A DNA stretch of 64,000 nucleotides from DATJKD01 sp963728295 (GTDB lineage: Bacteria; Pseudomonadota; Gammaproteobacteria; Steroidobacterales; Steroidobacteraceae), in contig CAVSKB010000019.1 of assembly GCA_963728295.1 (NCBI GenBank), forward strand, positions 868,001 to 932,000, written 5' to 3'. Below, piece by piece: positions 63,610-64,000 of this stretch. A program made the position numbers and the translations under genes. Positions within the stretch are counted from its first letter, which is position 1; each line of letters starts with the position of its first letter. Below the pieces are notes generated by a model that saw only the letters and a list, made by a program, of their open reading frames with translations, did not search any database and was not told the DNA's origin.

Positions 63610-64000
63610 ATGCTCGATTGCGCGCGCCGCGCTCGGCGAGCAATGGCGGCCGGGCTGGCCCTTGCGACGCTGTGCCTCGGACCGTGGGGCGCGCAGGCGG
63701 AGACCTTGCTCGTCGTACGCAAGTCCGCGGGCGCCGTCGCTTTCGTCGACCCGGGCTCCGGTGTCACGCTCGACAGCGTTCCGGTCGGGTTCGCCCCGCA
63801 CGAGATCAGCCGGTCGCCCGACGGACGACTTGCCGCCGTAACCAACTACGGCACGCGGGAACGACCAGGCTCGACGCTCAGTGTCATCGACCTGGAACAC
63901 CCCCGTGAGCTGCGACGCATCGAGCTCGGTGCGTGGCGGAGACCGCACGGAGTCGTGTGGTATGCGGAGGACCGCATTGCGTTGACGACCGAAGAGCCCG
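63610..64000 (+). CDS. Exported beta-propeller (YVTN-like) protein, N-terminal part
   Basis: The reading frame is open to the window end. It begins with a signal (AMAAGLALATLCLGPWGAQA) and then propeller-like blades (ETLLVVRKSAGAVAFVDPGSG, PHEISRSPDGRLAAVTNYGT, LSVIDLEHPRELRRIELGAW). Repeats such as PHEISxSPDGRxAAVTN are typical of YVTN/YncE-like secreted propellers. GTG 63601 is an alternative in-frame start. The C-terminus is missing. Confidence 0.75.
   Translation, partial: MLDCARRARRAMAAGLALATLCLGPWGAQAETLLVVRKSAGAVAFVDPGSGVTLDSVPVGFAPHEISRSPDGRLAAVTNYGTRERPGSTLSVIDLEHPRELRRIELGAWRRPHGVVWYAEDRIALTTEEP

Noticed and set aside
1..64000. CRISPR arrays, insertion sequences, prophage or integrase genes
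   Set aside because: None were seen on either strand; the only repeats are the short tandem set and the inverted repeats listed.

Overview
The window is dense, high-GC bacterial chromosome. It carries about 70 protein genes, one tRNA, short intergenic gaps and many 4-bp ATGA stop/start overlaps. The gene set (AsmA and MutY together, YggX, RraA, YceH, a HiPIP, oxygen-dependent protoporphyrinogen oxidase, Bkd-type 2-oxoacid dehydrogenase with an Lrp-type regulator, TolB-like/TPR membrane proteins, a tannase-family esterase, FMO, acyl-CoA dehydrogenase) suggests an aerobic, heterotrophic gammaproteobacterium, perhaps near the Nevskiales/Steroidobacterales. That placement is inference from gene content only.

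Layout. 0-1.6 kb: end of an unknown gene, a truncated AAA ATPase, a tRNA-Ile(CAU) split by a group I intron, and an HNH endonuclease remnant. 1.6-3.2 kb: ECF sigma factor, anti-sigma factor and a divergent DUF6249 protein. 3.2-8.5 kb: branched-chain amino acid catabolic operon (E1 alpha, E1 beta, E2, aminotransferase) with divergent bkdR and a palindromic operator. 8.5-11.5 kb: MaoC protein, aldo/keto reductase, lipoprotein, flavin oxidoreductase. 11.5-12.1 kb: a non-coding imperfect palindrome of about 490 bp. 12.1-15.7 kb: YbhN-like membrane protein, HiPIP, Hsp20 with a sigma-32-type promoter, RraA, YggX, GST. 15.9-19.6 kb: asmA, SRPBCC gene and mutY in one operon. 19.7-23.7 kb: TPR protein and a second ECF sigma system with DUF4097.

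23.9-32.7 kb: M20 amidohydrolase, gamma-glutamyltranspeptidase, AlkA glycosylase, and an operon of secreted hydrolase, natA, natB and hemY. 32.7-38 kb: rhomboid, folE, esterase, patatin, metallo-beta-lactamase lipase-like protein, second rhomboid. 38-45.4 kb: small accessory genes, OPT transporter, hydrolase, RluA-family synthase, dienelactone hydrolase. 45.4-48.3 kb: acyltransferase, FMO and thioesterase in one overlapping operon. 48.3-53.7 kb: YceH, a hydroxyacid dehydrogenase and small stress or metabolite-repair-type genes. 53.8-64 kb: acyl-CoA and aldehyde dehydrogenases, tannase, ABC exporter, GNAT, outer-membrane barrel, M20 peptidase, cupin with a 25-residue membrane peptide, and the start of a beta-propeller protein.

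Quality warning. About 18 otherwise normal genes are broken by one or more single-base frameshifts, several of them in G/C homopolymers (clearest: C8 at 39105-39112). The genes are intact on both sides of each break, so most of these are probably uncorrected sequencing indels, not pseudogenes. They are annotated as single frameshifted CDS. Only the ATPase at 220-873 and the HNH remnant look truly decayed.
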